A DNA stretch of 64,000 bases from JACDAN01 sp963847235. GTDB taxonomy: Bacteria; Actinomycetota; Thermoleophilia; Gaiellales; Gaiellaceae. Each line of letters starts with the position of its first letter. The stretch's first letter is position 1. Of this stretch, positions 1 through 8,528 are shown piece by piece. The stretch is taken from assembly GCA_963847235.1 (NCBI GenBank), contig CAWJYU010000004.1:427677-491676 (forward strand), in the 5' to 3' direction. A program made the position numbers and the translations under genes. The notes under the pieces are model-generated. The model saw only the letters and a program-made list of their open reading frames with translations. It was not told where the DNA came from and searched no databases.

Positions 1-902
1 GCTTCCAGCGTGCCGCCGAGCAGATCGTCGAGCACATGCGCTCGCCCGATCTGATCAACATCGAGGAGATCCAGGACAACGACGGTGCGACCTCGCCGGC
101 TCCGACGGATGCGTCCCTGACCTGGCGTCTGCTCATCGAGGCGATCCAGGCTGCGGGAGGCCCGCTCTACGAGTACCGCCAGATCGACCCGCTGCCGAGC
201 TCGGACGGCGGTGAGCCGAACGGGAACATCCGCGTCGGCTTCCTGTTCCGCACCGATCGCGGGCTCAGCTTCGTCGACCGTCCGGGCGGCACCGCGGTGA
301 CGCCGAACGACGTCGTCGATACGCCCGGCGGCGCGCGGCTTCTCTACAGCCCCGGCCGCATCGACCCGACGAACCCGGCCTTCACGAGCAGCCGCAAGCC
401 ACTCGCGGGCGAGTTCGAGTACCGCGGCCGCACGCTGTTCGTGATCGGCAACCACTTCAACTCGAAGGGCGGCGACGATCCGCTGTTCGGCCGCTTCCAG
501 CCGCCGAACCGCCGGACCGAAGTGCAGCGGCACCAGCAGGCTGCGATCGTCAACGACTTCGTCGATCGCATCCTCGCCGCTGATCGCAACGCCCAGGTGA
601 TCGTCCTCGGCGACCTGAACGACTTCCAGTTCTCGCGGACGATGGAGATCCTGGAGGGCGGCGTGCTGGAGAACCTCTTCGACACATTGCCGCTACGGGA
701 GCGCTACACGTACGTCTTCGACGGTAACTCCCAGGCGCTCGATCACGTCCTGATGACCCGGAACCTCCTGCGGAGGATCGAGCGCTATGACGTCGTCCAC
801 ATGAACTCGGAGTACTTCGATCAGCTGACCGACCACGATCCGCCGCTCGCCTACCTGCGGGCCGGCGGTGGCGGCGACGACGACGATGACGACGACGACT
901 AG
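1..902 (+). CDS. Secreted endonuclease/exonuclease/phosphatase-family nuclease, C-terminal part
   Basis: The window opens inside this gene: the frame is already open at base 3, so the N-terminus lies upstream. It reads as the C-terminal half of an ExeM/NucH-type extracellular nuclease of the endonuclease/exonuclease/phosphatase superfamily, which hydrolyses nucleic acid with divalent metal. Visible superfamily motifs are GNHFNSK, VLGDLND (active-site Asp-x-Asn), ALDHVL and the terminal TDHDPP, whose His is normally the catalytic base. The protein ends in four Gly and a run of eight Asp, an acidic tail that might bind calcium (inference). It is convergent with rny, 48 bp away. The superfamily is clear; the natural substrate is not. 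Confidence 0.85.
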   Translation, partial: FQRAAEQIVEHMRSPDLINIEEIQDNDGATSPAPTDASLTWRLLIEAIQAAGGPLYEYRQIDPLPSSDGGEPNGNIRVGFLFRTDRGLSFVDRPGGTAVTPNDVVDTPGGARLLYSPGRIDPTNPAFTSSRKPLAGEFEYRGRTLFVIGNHFNSKGGDDPLFGRFQPPNRRTEVQRHQQAAIVNDFVDRILAADRNAQVIVLGDLNDFQFSRTMEILEGGVLENLFDTLPLRERYTYVFDGNSQALDHVLMTRNLLRRIERYDVVHMNSEYFDQLTDHDPPLAYLRAGGGGDDDDDDDD

Positions 903-950
903 GTAGAGGGACGCTGCGAGGCGGAGCGGGCCCAGCCCGCTCCGCCGCGG

Positions 951-2483
951 CTACTTCGCGAGCTCGGTGGCGCGGGACTCGCGGATCACGGTGACCTTGA
1001 TCTGTCCCGGGTACTCCAGCTCCTGCTCGATCTCCCGGGCAATCTCGTGGGAGAGGAGCACGGCGTCGTCGTCGTCGATCTCACCCGGCTTGACGATCAC
1101 GCGGATCTCGCGGCCGGCCTGGAGCGCGTAGACCTTCTCCACCCCGTCCTTGCGGGCGGCGATCTCCTCGAGCGCCTCGAGGCGCTTGATGTAGTTCTCG
1201 AGCGTGTCGCCGCGCGCGCCGGGCCTCGACCCGGAGATCGCGTCGGCGGCGACGACGAGGACCGCCTCCACGGTATGCGGCTGGATCTCGTAGTGGTGCG
1301 CGGCGATCGCGTGGACGACAGCCTCGGACTCGCCGTACCGCTTCGCGTAGTCGGCGGAGATCTGCGCATGTGAGCCCTCGACCTCGTGCGTGAGCGCCTT
1401 GCCGAGATCGTGGAGCATCGCCGCCCGCTTGGCGGTGCGGACGCCGGCGTCGAGCTCGACGGCCATGATCCCGGCCAGATGGACGACCTCGAGCGTGTGC
1501 TTGAGGACGTTCTGGCCGTAGCTCGTCCGGTAGTGCAGCCGGCCGAGGATCTTGACGAGCTCGGGGTTGAACTCGCCGCAGTTCGCCTCGAAGACGGCCT
1601 GCTCGCCGGCCTGGCGAATGTGGTCCTCGATCTCCGCCTTCGACTGGTAGTACATCTCCTCGATCCGGGCAGGCTGGATCCGGCCGTCCTCGATCAGCTT
1701 TCCGAGCGTCAGGCGGGCGATCTCACGGCGGATCCCGTCGAAGGACGAGAGCACGACGGCCTGCGGCGTGTCGTCGATGATGATGTCGACGCCGGTGAGG
1801 TGCTCGAGGGTGCGGATGTTGCGGCCCTCCCGCCCGATGATGCGGCCCTTCATGTCGTCGTTCGGGAGCTCGACGACCGAGGACGTGGTCTCCGCGGCAT
1901 GGCTGGCGGCGACCCGCTGGAGGGCGTCGGCAACGAGGTTGCGCGCGCGACGCCTGGCGTCGAGCTGCGCCTCCTCATCGAGCTGTCGGACGCGGCGCGC
2001 CAGCTCGTGGCGGATCCCACCCTCGGCGCGGTCGAGCAGCTCAGTCTTGGCCTCGTTGACGGTCAGGCTCGAGATCCGCTCGAGCTCGCCGAGCTCCCGG
2101 TCCTTCGCCTCCTTGAGCTCGACCTGAAGGTCCTTGATGTGCGTCTCGCGGTCTGCAAGGCCCTGCTCGCGGCGGAGGAGCTCGGTCAGCTTCGCCTCGA
2201 GCTCGTCCTGCTTGGCCAGGAGCCGCTCCTCGAGCTTCGTGATCTGGCCGCGGCGGTCCTGCGCGTCCCGCTCAGCCTCCGACCGGACGCGCACGGCTTG
2301 CTCGCGCGCCTCGATCTCGGCTTCACGGCGCAGGTTCTCCGCTTCGCGCTTGGCGTTGTCGAGGAGCTCGTCGCGTCGGGCGGCCGCTTCGCCGAGGGTG
2401 GACCGCCCCAGCAGCTGCATCACGGCGAGCAGAAGAGCCGCTCCGAGGACGAGGCCGATAGCGATTCCAGCGGCGACGAGCAT
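951..2483 (-). CDS. rny: Ribonuclease Y
   Basis: Membrane-anchored endoribonuclease that starts mRNA decay. The protein has one N-terminal membrane segment (about residues 3-26), a long charged coiled coil (about 35-200), a KH RNA-binding domain around GRIIGREGRNIR (about 213-224) and an HD phosphohydrolase domain with the metal motif HDLG near residue 358. At about 510 residues it has the usual family length. I chose the ATG at 2483 because AGGGAG lies five bases upstream; an in-frame GTG at 2510 would add nine residues and has no ribosome-binding site. It is the last gene of the recA-recX side of the cluster and follows a 216-bp non-coding stretch. Confidence 0.96.
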   Translation of the reverse strand: MLVAAGIAIGLVLGAALLLAVMQLLGRSTLGEAAARRDELLDNAKREAENLRREAEIEAREQAVRVRSEAERDAQDRRGQITKLEERLLAKQDELEAKLTELLRREQGLADRETHIKDLQVELKEAKDRELGELERISSLTVNEAKTELLDRAEGGIRHELARRVRQLDEEAQLDARRRARNLVADALQRVAASHAAETTSSVVELPNDDMKGRIIGREGRNIRTLEHLTGVDIIIDDTPQAVVLSSFDGIRREIARLTLGKLIEDGRIQPARIEEMYYQSKAEIEDHIRQAGEQAVFEANCGEFNPELVKILGRLHYRTSYGQNVLKHTLEVVHLAGIMAVELDAGVRTAKRAAMLHDLGKALTHEVEGSHAQISADYAKRYGESEAVVHAIAAHHYEIQPHTVEAVLVVAADAISGSRPGARGDTLENYIKRLEALEEIAARKDGVEKVYALQAGREIRVIVKPGEIDDDDAVLLSHEIAREIEQELEYPGQIKVTVIRESRATELAK

Positions 2484-2562
2484 GGGCGCTCCCTGGGGTT
2501 GAAGTACCACCCACCATCGGGCCTGAGCAGAGCGCTCTGATTCGCAGCCGCCGGCGACGGCC

Positions 2563-2598
2563 GCACCGTTCGGTGCCGCTAGCGGTGTCTAGCTAGCG
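2563..2598 (-). promoter_or_regulatory. Two adjacent hairpins in the rny leader
   Basis: The 216 bp between recX and rny contain no supported gene. Near rny lie two neighbouring inverted repeats: GCACC/GGTGC (2563-2576) and CGCTAGC/GCTAGCG (2577-2598). They would fold in the rny 5' leader. No U-tract follows, so they are not an obvious terminator. A role in controlling rny is inference. Confidence 0.4.
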
Positions 2599-2699
2599 CC
2601 GCCTCCGCCGCATCGCTGGTTCGTGTCCTCATCAGTGATCGGTTTCGCTTCGTCTCAGAAAACGCGTCTGTGCAGGCAAGATGGTAAGTGGAGCGCCTC

Positions 2700-3110
2700 T
2701 CACAATACCCGATCGTCGACGAGGGCTTCGAGCGACTCTCGAGCGAACCCCTTGGCGGCCAGGTAGCGGAGTGCGCGGTCGCCGCCTCCGCGCCGCTCGA
2801 AGATGCGCGCCGCCCGCTCCGGCTCACGTTCGATGCCTTCGAGGATCTCTGCGATCGCCTCCCGGTCGATCCCGTGGCGGCGAAGGTCGTTGCTGATCAG
2901 CGAGTCGCCGGCGTTCTTGGCCGCCAGGCCCCGCGCCCGTGCCTCTGCGAACCGCGCGTCCGAGAGCAGGCCTTGGGCTGCGAGCTCGTCGAGAGCCTCG
3001 TCCCGCTCGTCGGCGGGGATCCCCGCGCGCCCGAGTCGCTGCTCGAGCTCCCGCCGGGAGCGGTCGCGATGGTTCAGCGCGCGGAGCGCGAGCTCCCTCG
3101 CCTGGGACAC
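2700..3110 (-). CDS. recX: Regulatory protein RecX
   Basis: RecX binds RecA filaments and limits their growth. The 136-residue all-helical sequence shows the family pattern of three repeated three-helix units, with conserved stretches such as LDELAAQGLLSDARFAEA, in which the SDARFA motif is diagnostic. The length is normal for a short actinobacterial RecX. It begins four bases after the recA stop, so the two are almost certainly co-transcribed and translationally linked, as in many actinobacteria. The last codons run into the non-coding region upstream of rny. Confidence 0.9.
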   Translation of the reverse strand: MSQARELALRALNHRDRSRRELEQRLGRAGIPADERDEALDELAAQGLLSDARFAEARARGLAAKNAGDSLISNDLRRHGIDREAIAEILEGIEREPERAARIFERRGGGDRALRYLAAKGFARESLEALVDDRVL

Positions 3111-3114
3111 TGGC

Positions 3115-4191
3115 CTACTTGGCGGCGGCCTCGGCCTCCGCTGCTTCCGCCGCGGCGTCGGCCGTCCCGTTTCCCTCCGCCGAGGGCAGGAGCCGGGCAG
3201 AGACGACCTGCTCGGGCCCGACCTCGGTCTGGATCTGGGCCAGGATCTTCTGCGTCACGTCGGGGTGCTCACGCAGGAACGCGGTCGCGTTCTGGCGCCC
3301 CTGGCCGAGCCTCTCCTCCTGGAAGCTGAAGTACGACCCGGACTTCTGGACCGCCTTCCGCTCGAGCCCGGCGTCCAGGACCGTGCCCTCCCAGGAGATC
3401 CCCTGCCCGTAGATGATGTCGAACTCGGCCTGCTTGAACGGCGGCGCGACCTTGTTCTTCACGACCTTGACGCGCACGCGGTTCCCGAATGCCTCCACGC
3501 CGTCCTTCAGCGTCTCGATGCGGCGGATGTCGAGGCGGACGGACGAGTAGAACTTGAGCGCCCGGCCGCCCGGGGTCGTCTCCGGGTTCCCGAACATGAC
3601 GCCGATCTTCTCGCGGAGCTGGTTCGTGAAGATGCAGATCGTCTCCGTCCGGTTCAGCGTGCCTGCGAGCTTCCGCAGCGCCTGGCTCATCAGCCGCGCC
3701 TGGAGCCCGACGTGGCTGTCCCCCATCTCGCCCTCGATCTCCGCTCGCGGGGTGAGCGCGGCGACGGAGTCCACGGCGACGACGGACAGCGCGCCGCTGC
3801 GGATCAGCAACTCGGCGATCTCGAGCGCCTGCTCGCCGTTGTCCGGCTGCGACACGAGAAGATCATCGATGTTGACGCCGATCTTGCGGGCGTACTGCGG
3901 GTCCATCGCATGCTCGGCGTCGATGAAGGCGCAGATGCCCCCGCGGCGCTGGGCCTCGGCGATCACGTGGTAGACGAGGGTCGTCTTTCCCGAGGACTCC
4001 GGGCCGAAGATCTCGACGATCCTGCCTCGGGGGAGGCCGCCGATCCCCAGCGCGAGGTCCAGCGCGAGCGAGCCGGTCGACACGGACCCGACCGACACAT
4101 GGGCCTGGTCGTTCATCCGCATGACGGCGCCCTTGCCGAACTGGCGCTCGATCTGTCCGAGAGCGGTGTCGAGTGCCTCTTCGCGACTCAT
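3115..4191 (-). CDS. recA: Recombinase RecA
   Basis: RecA forms filaments on single-stranded DNA, catalyses strand exchange and triggers LexA self-cleavage. The 358-residue protein carries Walker A GPESSGKT at residues 63-70, a Walker B-like stretch ending LSVVAVDSV, the L1/L2 DNA-binding loops (including FTNQLREKIGVMFGNPETTPGG) and an Ala/Glu-rich C-terminal tail. It follows thpR after four bases and precedes recX. I see no LexA-type box directly upstream, so any SOS control would have to act from further upstream in the cinA-thpR-recA-recX unit. Confidence 0.99.
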   Translation of the reverse strand: MSREEALDTALGQIERQFGKGAVMRMNDQAHVSVGSVSTGSLALDLALGIGGLPRGRIVEIFGPESSGKTTLVYHVIAEAQRRGGICAFIDAEHAMDPQYARKIGVNIDDLLVSQPDNGEQALEIAELLIRSGALSVVAVDSVAALTPRAEIEGEMGDSHVGLQARLMSQALRKLAGTLNRTETICIFTNQLREKIGVMFGNPETTPGGRALKFYSSVRLDIRRIETLKDGVEAFGNRVRVKVVKNKVAPPFKQAEFDIIYGQGISWEGTVLDAGLERKAVQKSGSYFSFQEERLGQGRQNATAFLREHPDVTQKILAQIQTEVGPEQVVSARLLPSAEGNGTADAAAEAAEAEAAAK

Positions 4192-4195
4192 CCGA

Positions 4196-4747
4196 TCAAC
4201 CTCCTAGCGGTACCGATTCCAAGACTCTGTACTGCGCCCCGGTCGGCCGCAGGGCTGACATGTAAACAGCCGCGTCGGACGGTCGGAACTGCCCGAGATC
4301 CGGCACCGGCGGGTCCAGCCCGGGCCGCGAGCGGAAGCGCAGGACGGTGACGTGCGGGAGCCACGGGCGCTGCTCGCGTTCGTAGACGCCGAGGCGCTCC
4401 AGGCGGTCGAACAGGGCCCCGGCAAGGGGCTCGCCCTCCCCGGTCTCGTCCTCGAGGACGACCATGCCGACGCTTCGCGTCTCGCGGTAGCGGACGGCCG
4501 AGAACACGATCTCGCCGGCCTGCGCAGCCGCTGCTCTGAGCGCACCGGCGACGGCCGGGAGCTCGGGGGCCGGTCTCGAGCCGAGAAACGCGAGCGTGAC
4601 GTGGAGGTGCTCGCGCGGGACGACTCTCCCCTCACGGAGGTGCTCGGACTGCCACGCCTCCAACCGGTCGAGGGTGGAGTCGGGAAGCCTGAGGGCACAG
4701 AAGAGACGAAGGCGCTCACGACCCCCGACGCTACCCGTCGAGGTCAC
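4196..4747 (-). CDS. thpR: RNA 2',3'-cyclic phosphodiesterase (2'-5' RNA ligase family)
   Basis: Member of the 2H phosphoesterase superfamily, which opens 2',3'-cyclic phosphates at RNA ends. Both signature HxTx motifs are present, HVTL at about residues 49-52 and HVTV at about 132-135, with the usual spacing. The protein has 183 residues, normal for ThpR. The start is a GTG that overlaps the cinA stop in a GTGA tetranucleotide, indicating translational coupling. It sits between cinA and recA, a known actinobacterial arrangement. The in vivo RNA substrate cannot be told from sequence. Confidence 0.92.
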   Translation of the reverse strand: MTSTGSVGGRERLRLFCALRLPDSTLDRLEAWQSEHLREGRVVPREHLHVTLAFLGSRPAPELPAVAGALRAAAAQAGEIVFSAVRYRETRSVGMVVLEDETGEGEPLAGALFDRLERLGVYEREQRPWLPHVTVLRFRSRPGLDPPVPDLGQFRPSDAAVYMSALRPTGAQYRVLESVPLGG

Positions 4748-6025
4748 GCGTGTGTGTGCCGGCTCTGTGCCAGAACGCGCCGCAGCAGGTGGAGCGCGGA
4801 CGCGGCGGCACGGCGCCGCACCGCAGCCCGGTCACCGGGAAGGTGCAGCTCCATCGACTCCTCTGCCGACGGCGTCGACGCGTGGAGGTAGACGAGCCCG
4901 ACAGGCTTCTCCGGCGTCCCCCCGCCCGGGCCGGCCACGCCGGTCACGGACACACCGACGTCGGCGGCCAGCGCACTCCGCGCGCCTTGCGCCATGGCCT
5001 CAGCCGTCTCAGCGGACACGGCGCCATGCCGGTTCAGGGTGTCCTCTGGAACTCCGAGCAGCTCGACTTTGAGGCGGTTGTCGTAGGGCACCACGCCGCC
5101 GGAGAACGCATCGCTCGAGCCGGGGACGGATGTCAGCCGCGCGGCCACGAGCCCGCCGGTGCAGCTCTCCGCGGCACCGATCCTGAAGCCCTGCCCGCGC
5201 GCCAGGTCGAGCACGAGCTCCTCGACCGGACGCTCGTCCAGGGCGAAGAGCGCTCGCGGAAGCTCCTCGGCGAGCGCTCGCTGGAGGAGTCTCGGCGCGC
5301 TCCTCGGCCCCCGGCTGGACGACGAGATCGACCTGAACCTCCAGGTCGTGCGCGCAAATCGTGATTTCCACGCCATCGCCCTCTCCCCCGGCCCGCTCGA
5401 CGACCCGGGCCACGGCCGATTCCGGCAGCCCGAAGAAACGGAGCACCCGGTGACCGGGCCGGCTCGCCGCCTCGAGGACGCGCTGGACGGGCGCCGTCTC
5501 GAGCGCGCGTGCCCAGAGCCGCTGGAGCTCACCCGGCGGCCCCGGCAGCACCACCACCACCGTGGAGCCCACCTCGAGCACCAGCCCCGGAGCCGTTCCC
5601 GCCAGTCCAAGGGACTCGGCGCCCTCGGGGATCGTCGCCTGCTTCCGCACGCCGGACTCGAACTCCTCGTACGGGCGTCGGAACCGCTCCGACAGCCCGC
5701 GGACGACCCCCGCGATCTCCTCCTCCAGCGCCGAATCGACCACCAAGTCGCGGCCCGCGACCCGTGCGAGCGTCTCCACCGTTCGGTCGTCGTGCGTCGG
5801 TCCGAGCCCGCCGGAGGTGACGACGAGGCCGGCGTCGAGCGACTCCCGAAATGCCTCCTCGAGCGCGTCAGGCCGGTCCCCGACGACGAGGACACGCTCG
5901 GGCTCGATCCCGCGCGTGCTCAGCTCCCGCGCGAGGAAGGGACCGTTCTCGTCCGTGCGCCCGCCGCGGACGAGCTCGCTGCCTGTGACGAGGACAACGG
6001 CCGTAGGGCGGAGACCTCGGTTCAG
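4744..6025 (-). CDS. cinA: CinA: molybdopterin-binding domain plus nicotinamide-nucleotide amidase (frame break)
   Basis: CinA couples an N-terminal MoaB-like domain to a C-terminal amidase that deamidates NMN. The N-terminal domain shows VTGSELVRGG and TSGGLGPTHDD; the C-terminal domain shows GAAESCTGGLVAARLTSVPGSS. The two halves lie in frames one base apart, with the change near 5290-5310, so a single extra base separates them. The start is unclear: the domain should begin near 6010, but no in-frame ATG, GTG or TTG exists, and a CTG at 6025 is the best available codon. The gene directly follows a repeated structured element and overlaps thpR by four bases. Confidence 0.88.
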
Positions 6026-6032
6026 TGTAGGA

Positions 6033-6152
6033 CTCGTCGTCAGGGTGCGATGCTCGGATGCCAGGCCCGGACGCAGGCCGCGTGCATATCAACAGATATG
6101 GACGCGGCTGAGGACGACGCCTGGCGCCGAGCAGCGCGGCCTGACGGCTCAG
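6033..6152. repeat. 120-bp structured intergenic element, copy 1
   Basis: This fills most of the gap between the RodZ-like gene and cinA and is closely similar to 57891-58010. Shared parts read on the plus strand are CTCGTCGTCAGGGTGCG at the left edge, an outer stem GCCAGGC/GCCTGGC (6060-6066 with 6119-6125), GGACGCAG (6069-6076), a hairpin CATATC-aaca-GATATG (6085-6100), CTGAGGACG (6108-6116) and a second hairpin ending in CTCAG. A pair in the long stem is T-A here and G-C in copy 2, a compensatory change. Function unknown. Confidence 0.8.
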
Positions 6153-6176
6153 GCCTATGCTGGATCGAGGTCTTCA

Positions 6177-6926
6177 TCAAGCCGCGGAGCGAACCGGGAT
6201 CACGCGTCGCGCGGTGACGACGACCGCCGTCCCGCTGCCGCGGTCGGGCACTTCCCTGATGCGGCCGTTCACACGGAAGCGGAGGTTCCCGGGCCGGCCC
6301 ATGACGACGTGCAACCGCCGGTGCCGTACGAACCGGATCGTCGACCCGGCCTTGAGCGTCCCGCGGTAGACCTCGGGGCCCGCTGCGGAGCGCGCATGCA
6401 CCTCGACCCACGAGTCGCCGAGCGCGCCGGTGATCGTCAGGCGTGCGATCGGAGCCGCCGGTCGACGGGCCGGCCGGCGTGCGGGCTCCTTTGCGCGCGT
6501 CTCGGCGGGCTGCGTGGTGAAGTCGGGAATGGCCGTCTCCGGCGGGTCGCTGCCGAACCGCCAGGCGAGGACAACGAGGGCCGTCAGGATCCCGATCGCC
6601 GCGAGCGCGATGAGCACGACACCAGACTCCACGCGCGGGCTCCGGCCGACCGTGGACTTGTTCTGTGCCCGGAGCGGCGTCTCCTCGTCCCCCGGGATGT
6701 ACCGCGAGTTGTACTCGTCGACGTAGAGCTGTCCGTCGAGGCCGAGGTACTCCGCGTACGTCCTCAGGAAGCCCTTGACGTACGTCTGGCCCGGGAGGAT
6801 GTCGAACTGCTCGTCCTCCAGCGCACGCAGGTACTTCCCGCGAACCTTGGTCGCCTGTTCCACCTCGGGGAATTCGAGGCCCTGGCGCAGGCGCGCCTCG
6901 CGGAGGCTGTTACCGATCTCGAACAC
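6177..6926 (-). CDS. RodZ-like helix-turn-helix membrane protein
   Basis: The 249-residue protein has the RodZ layout: a cytoplasmic helix-turn-helix domain (about residues 1-70, beginning FEIGNSLREARLRQGLEFPEVEQATKV), one membrane segment (about 102-122, VVLIALAAIGILTALVVLAW), a basic/proline linker and an external beta-rich DUF4115-type domain (about 160-249). RodZ proteins connect the MreB/elongation machinery to the wall; in actinobacteria such genes often sit beside ftsK and cinA, as here. A TACAAT -10-like box lies 12 bases before the GTG start. Whether it acts in cell shape here is inference. Confidence 0.8.
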   Translation of the reverse strand: MFEIGNSLREARLRQGLEFPEVEQATKVRGKYLRALEDEQFDILPGQTYVKGFLRTYAEYLGLDGQLYVDEYNSRYIPGDEETPLRAQNKSTVGRSPRVESGVVLIALAAIGILTALVVLAWRFGSDPPETAIPDFTTQPAETRAKEPARRPARRPAAPIARLTITGALGDSWVEVHARSAAGPEVYRGTLKAGSTIRFVRHRRLHVVMGRPGNLRFRVNGRIREVPDRGSGTAVVVTARRVIPVRSAA

Positions 6927-6956
6927 GGCGGCCGCTCGATTGTAGGCGGCATGACA

Positions 6957-7319
6957 TCAGGCCGCGAATTCCCGTAACACGTAGTACGTGGCGACGGAGA
7001 TCCCGGCCGTCACGGCCAGATACAGGCCGAAGTAGCCCAGGATCCGGCCGATCGCCGCAAGTGTCTTTCCGCGCGTCCTCCCCAGCGTCCGCTCCACCTG
7101 GCGACGCCCGCGGCGCCCCAGGACGACGGCGATCACGGAGAGGACGAAGGCCGGGGGGATCGAGACCGCCGACTCGAGCAGCGTGAAGACGTCGTAGAGC
7201 TCCGCCGCGACGACGGCCGCAGGGATCGCCGCGGCTCCGGCCAGGCCGAACGGAACGGAGAAGACCGCGCTCCAGCTCGTCGGCCGCTTCTCGCTACTGT
7301 TTTTCGTAGGGTCGGCCAA
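6957..7319 (-). CDS. Small multi-pass membrane protein, DUF4190-like
   Basis: A 120-residue protein with about three hydrophobic segments (around residues 22-42, 55-68 and 90-112). The stretch LGRRGRRQVERTLGRTRGKTLAAIGRILGY resembles the DUF4190 pattern in which a basic loop precedes a glycine-rich helix. The start is a TTG that overlaps the end of the upstream permease gene by 26 bp, so expression is probably coupled to the nucleoside importer. Function unknown; a link to transport is only suggested by position. Confidence 0.6.
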   Translation of the reverse strand: MADPTKNSSEKRPTSWSAVFSVPFGLAGAAAIPAAVVAAELYDVFTLLESAVSIPPAFVLSVIAVVLGRRGRRQVERTLGRTRGKTLAAIGRILGYFGLYLAVTAGISVATYYVLREFAA

Positions 7320-8496
7320 TGGCTGCTGGCGGGATCGAGCGTCCGATCACGCCGGCGACGGCGATCAGGGTGAGGACATAGGGAAGCGCCTGGAAGAGCG
7401 TGCCGTAGGTCGCCCACCCCTCGACGTTCTCGAGCCGCGGCGCGACAGCGCTCGCGAAGCCGAAGAGGAGTGCGGCGCCGAGCGCCCCGAACGGGTGCCA
7501 CTTGCCGAAGATCAGCGCCGCCAGGGCGATGAAACCGCGTCCTGCCGTCATGTTCTCGGTGAAGGAGTGCACGAAACCAAGCGAGAGGTAGACACCGCCC
7601 ATCGCGGCCAACGCGCCGGAGACGACCACCGCTGCGTATCTCGTCGCATAGACGGAGATCCCAACCGTGTCGGCCGCCCTCGGATGCTCGCCGACGGCAC
7701 GGATCCGGAGCCCGATCGCCGTCTTGAAGACGATGATCCAGGCGAGGACGACGGTCGCCAATGCGAGCCAGACGAGGAGGTTCAGCTGGCCGAACGTTCG
7801 CTCGAGAAAGGAGCCGAGCCCCTCGGGCGGGATGCTTGCGAGCCAGTCGAGATGCACGTCGGGAACCTGCGGCAAGTCGCCGGGCGTCCCCTCGTTTCCG
7901 TACGTGTCGATGTAGACGTAGCCCGTGATTCCCAGTGCGAGGAAGTTGATCGCCGTCCCGCTGACGATCTGGTCGGAGCGAAGGTGGATCGAGAAGGCTG
8001 CGTGCACGAGCGCCAGCGACGCCCCGGCCAGCATGCCGATGAGGATGCCGAGAACCCACGAGCCCGTCTTGTCCGCGCCGTAGACGCCGAAGAACGCGCC
8101 CATCAACATCATCCCCTCGAGGCCGATGTTGACCACGCCGCTGCGCTCGGAGAACAGGCCGCCGATTGCGGCGAACGTCAGCGGCGTGGCGAAGCGAAGC
8201 GTGGCGGCGAACAGCGCCGACCACGTGATCACGACCTCGAGGTTCCCCACTGCCGCGTTCGTGGCGAGAACGCCGCCGAGGAGCCCGATGAGCGCGATGC
8301 AGACGCCGCTCCATCCCAGCCGCGTATAGCCGTGCCGCCACGACCAGAGGCCTGCCCCCAGCCCGGCGAGGCCGATCGCGATCGGCGCCGCGGCCGTTCG
8401 TGTGGTCAGCGGCGGCAGGGCGACCCAGAACGCAATGAGGCCGAGCAGAATGGACGCGACCCCGAGGGCGAGCCCGGGCTCGATCCGCGGGTGCAC
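7294..8496 (-). CDS. Nucleoside ABC importer permease (BmpA-associated, second subunit)
   Basis: Branched-chain-type inner-membrane permease (BPD_transp_2 family) with about ten hydrophobic segments over 400 residues. The diagnostic stretch TPLTFAAIGGLFSERSGVVN, followed by IGLEGMMLMGAF, is typical of the NupQ/YufQ-type subunit of BmpA-dependent nucleoside importers. It begins 32 bp after the partner permease ends, in an operon with that permease, the duplicated ATPase and the binding protein. I use the GTG at 8496; no better in-frame start is visible. Confidence 0.88.
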   Translation of the reverse strand: MHPRIEPGLALGVASILLGLIAFWVALPPLTTRTAAAPIAIGLAGLGAGLWSWRHGYTRLGWSGVCIALIGLLGGVLATNAAVGNLEVVITWSALFAATLRFATPLTFAAIGGLFSERSGVVNIGLEGMMLMGAFFGVYGADKTGSWVLGILIGMLAGASLALVHAAFSIHLRSDQIVSGTAINFLALGITGYVYIDTYGNEGTPGDLPQVPDVHLDWLASIPPEGLGSFLERTFGQLNLLVWLALATVVLAWIIVFKTAIGLRIRAVGEHPRAADTVGISVYATRYAAVVVSGALAAMGGVYLSLGFVHSFTENMTAGRGFIALAALIFGKWHPFGALGAALLFGFASAVAPRLENVEGWATYGTLFQALPYVLTLIAVAGVIGRSIPPAAIGRPYEKQ

Positions 8497-8528
8497 CGCG
8501 CGCTGCAGGATGCTCTCGACCCGAACGC

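Noticed and set aside
890..902. The eight-Asp end of the nuclease as a frame error
   Set aside because: The frame closes with a normal stop directly after the Asp run; acidic or low-complexity tails occur in exported nucleases, so there is no need for an error.
1386..2540. Long plus-strand open frame opposite rny (384 codons)
   Set aside because: It is the complement of a fully conserved RNase Y gene; the translation has no family features and arises from GC-rich codon structure.
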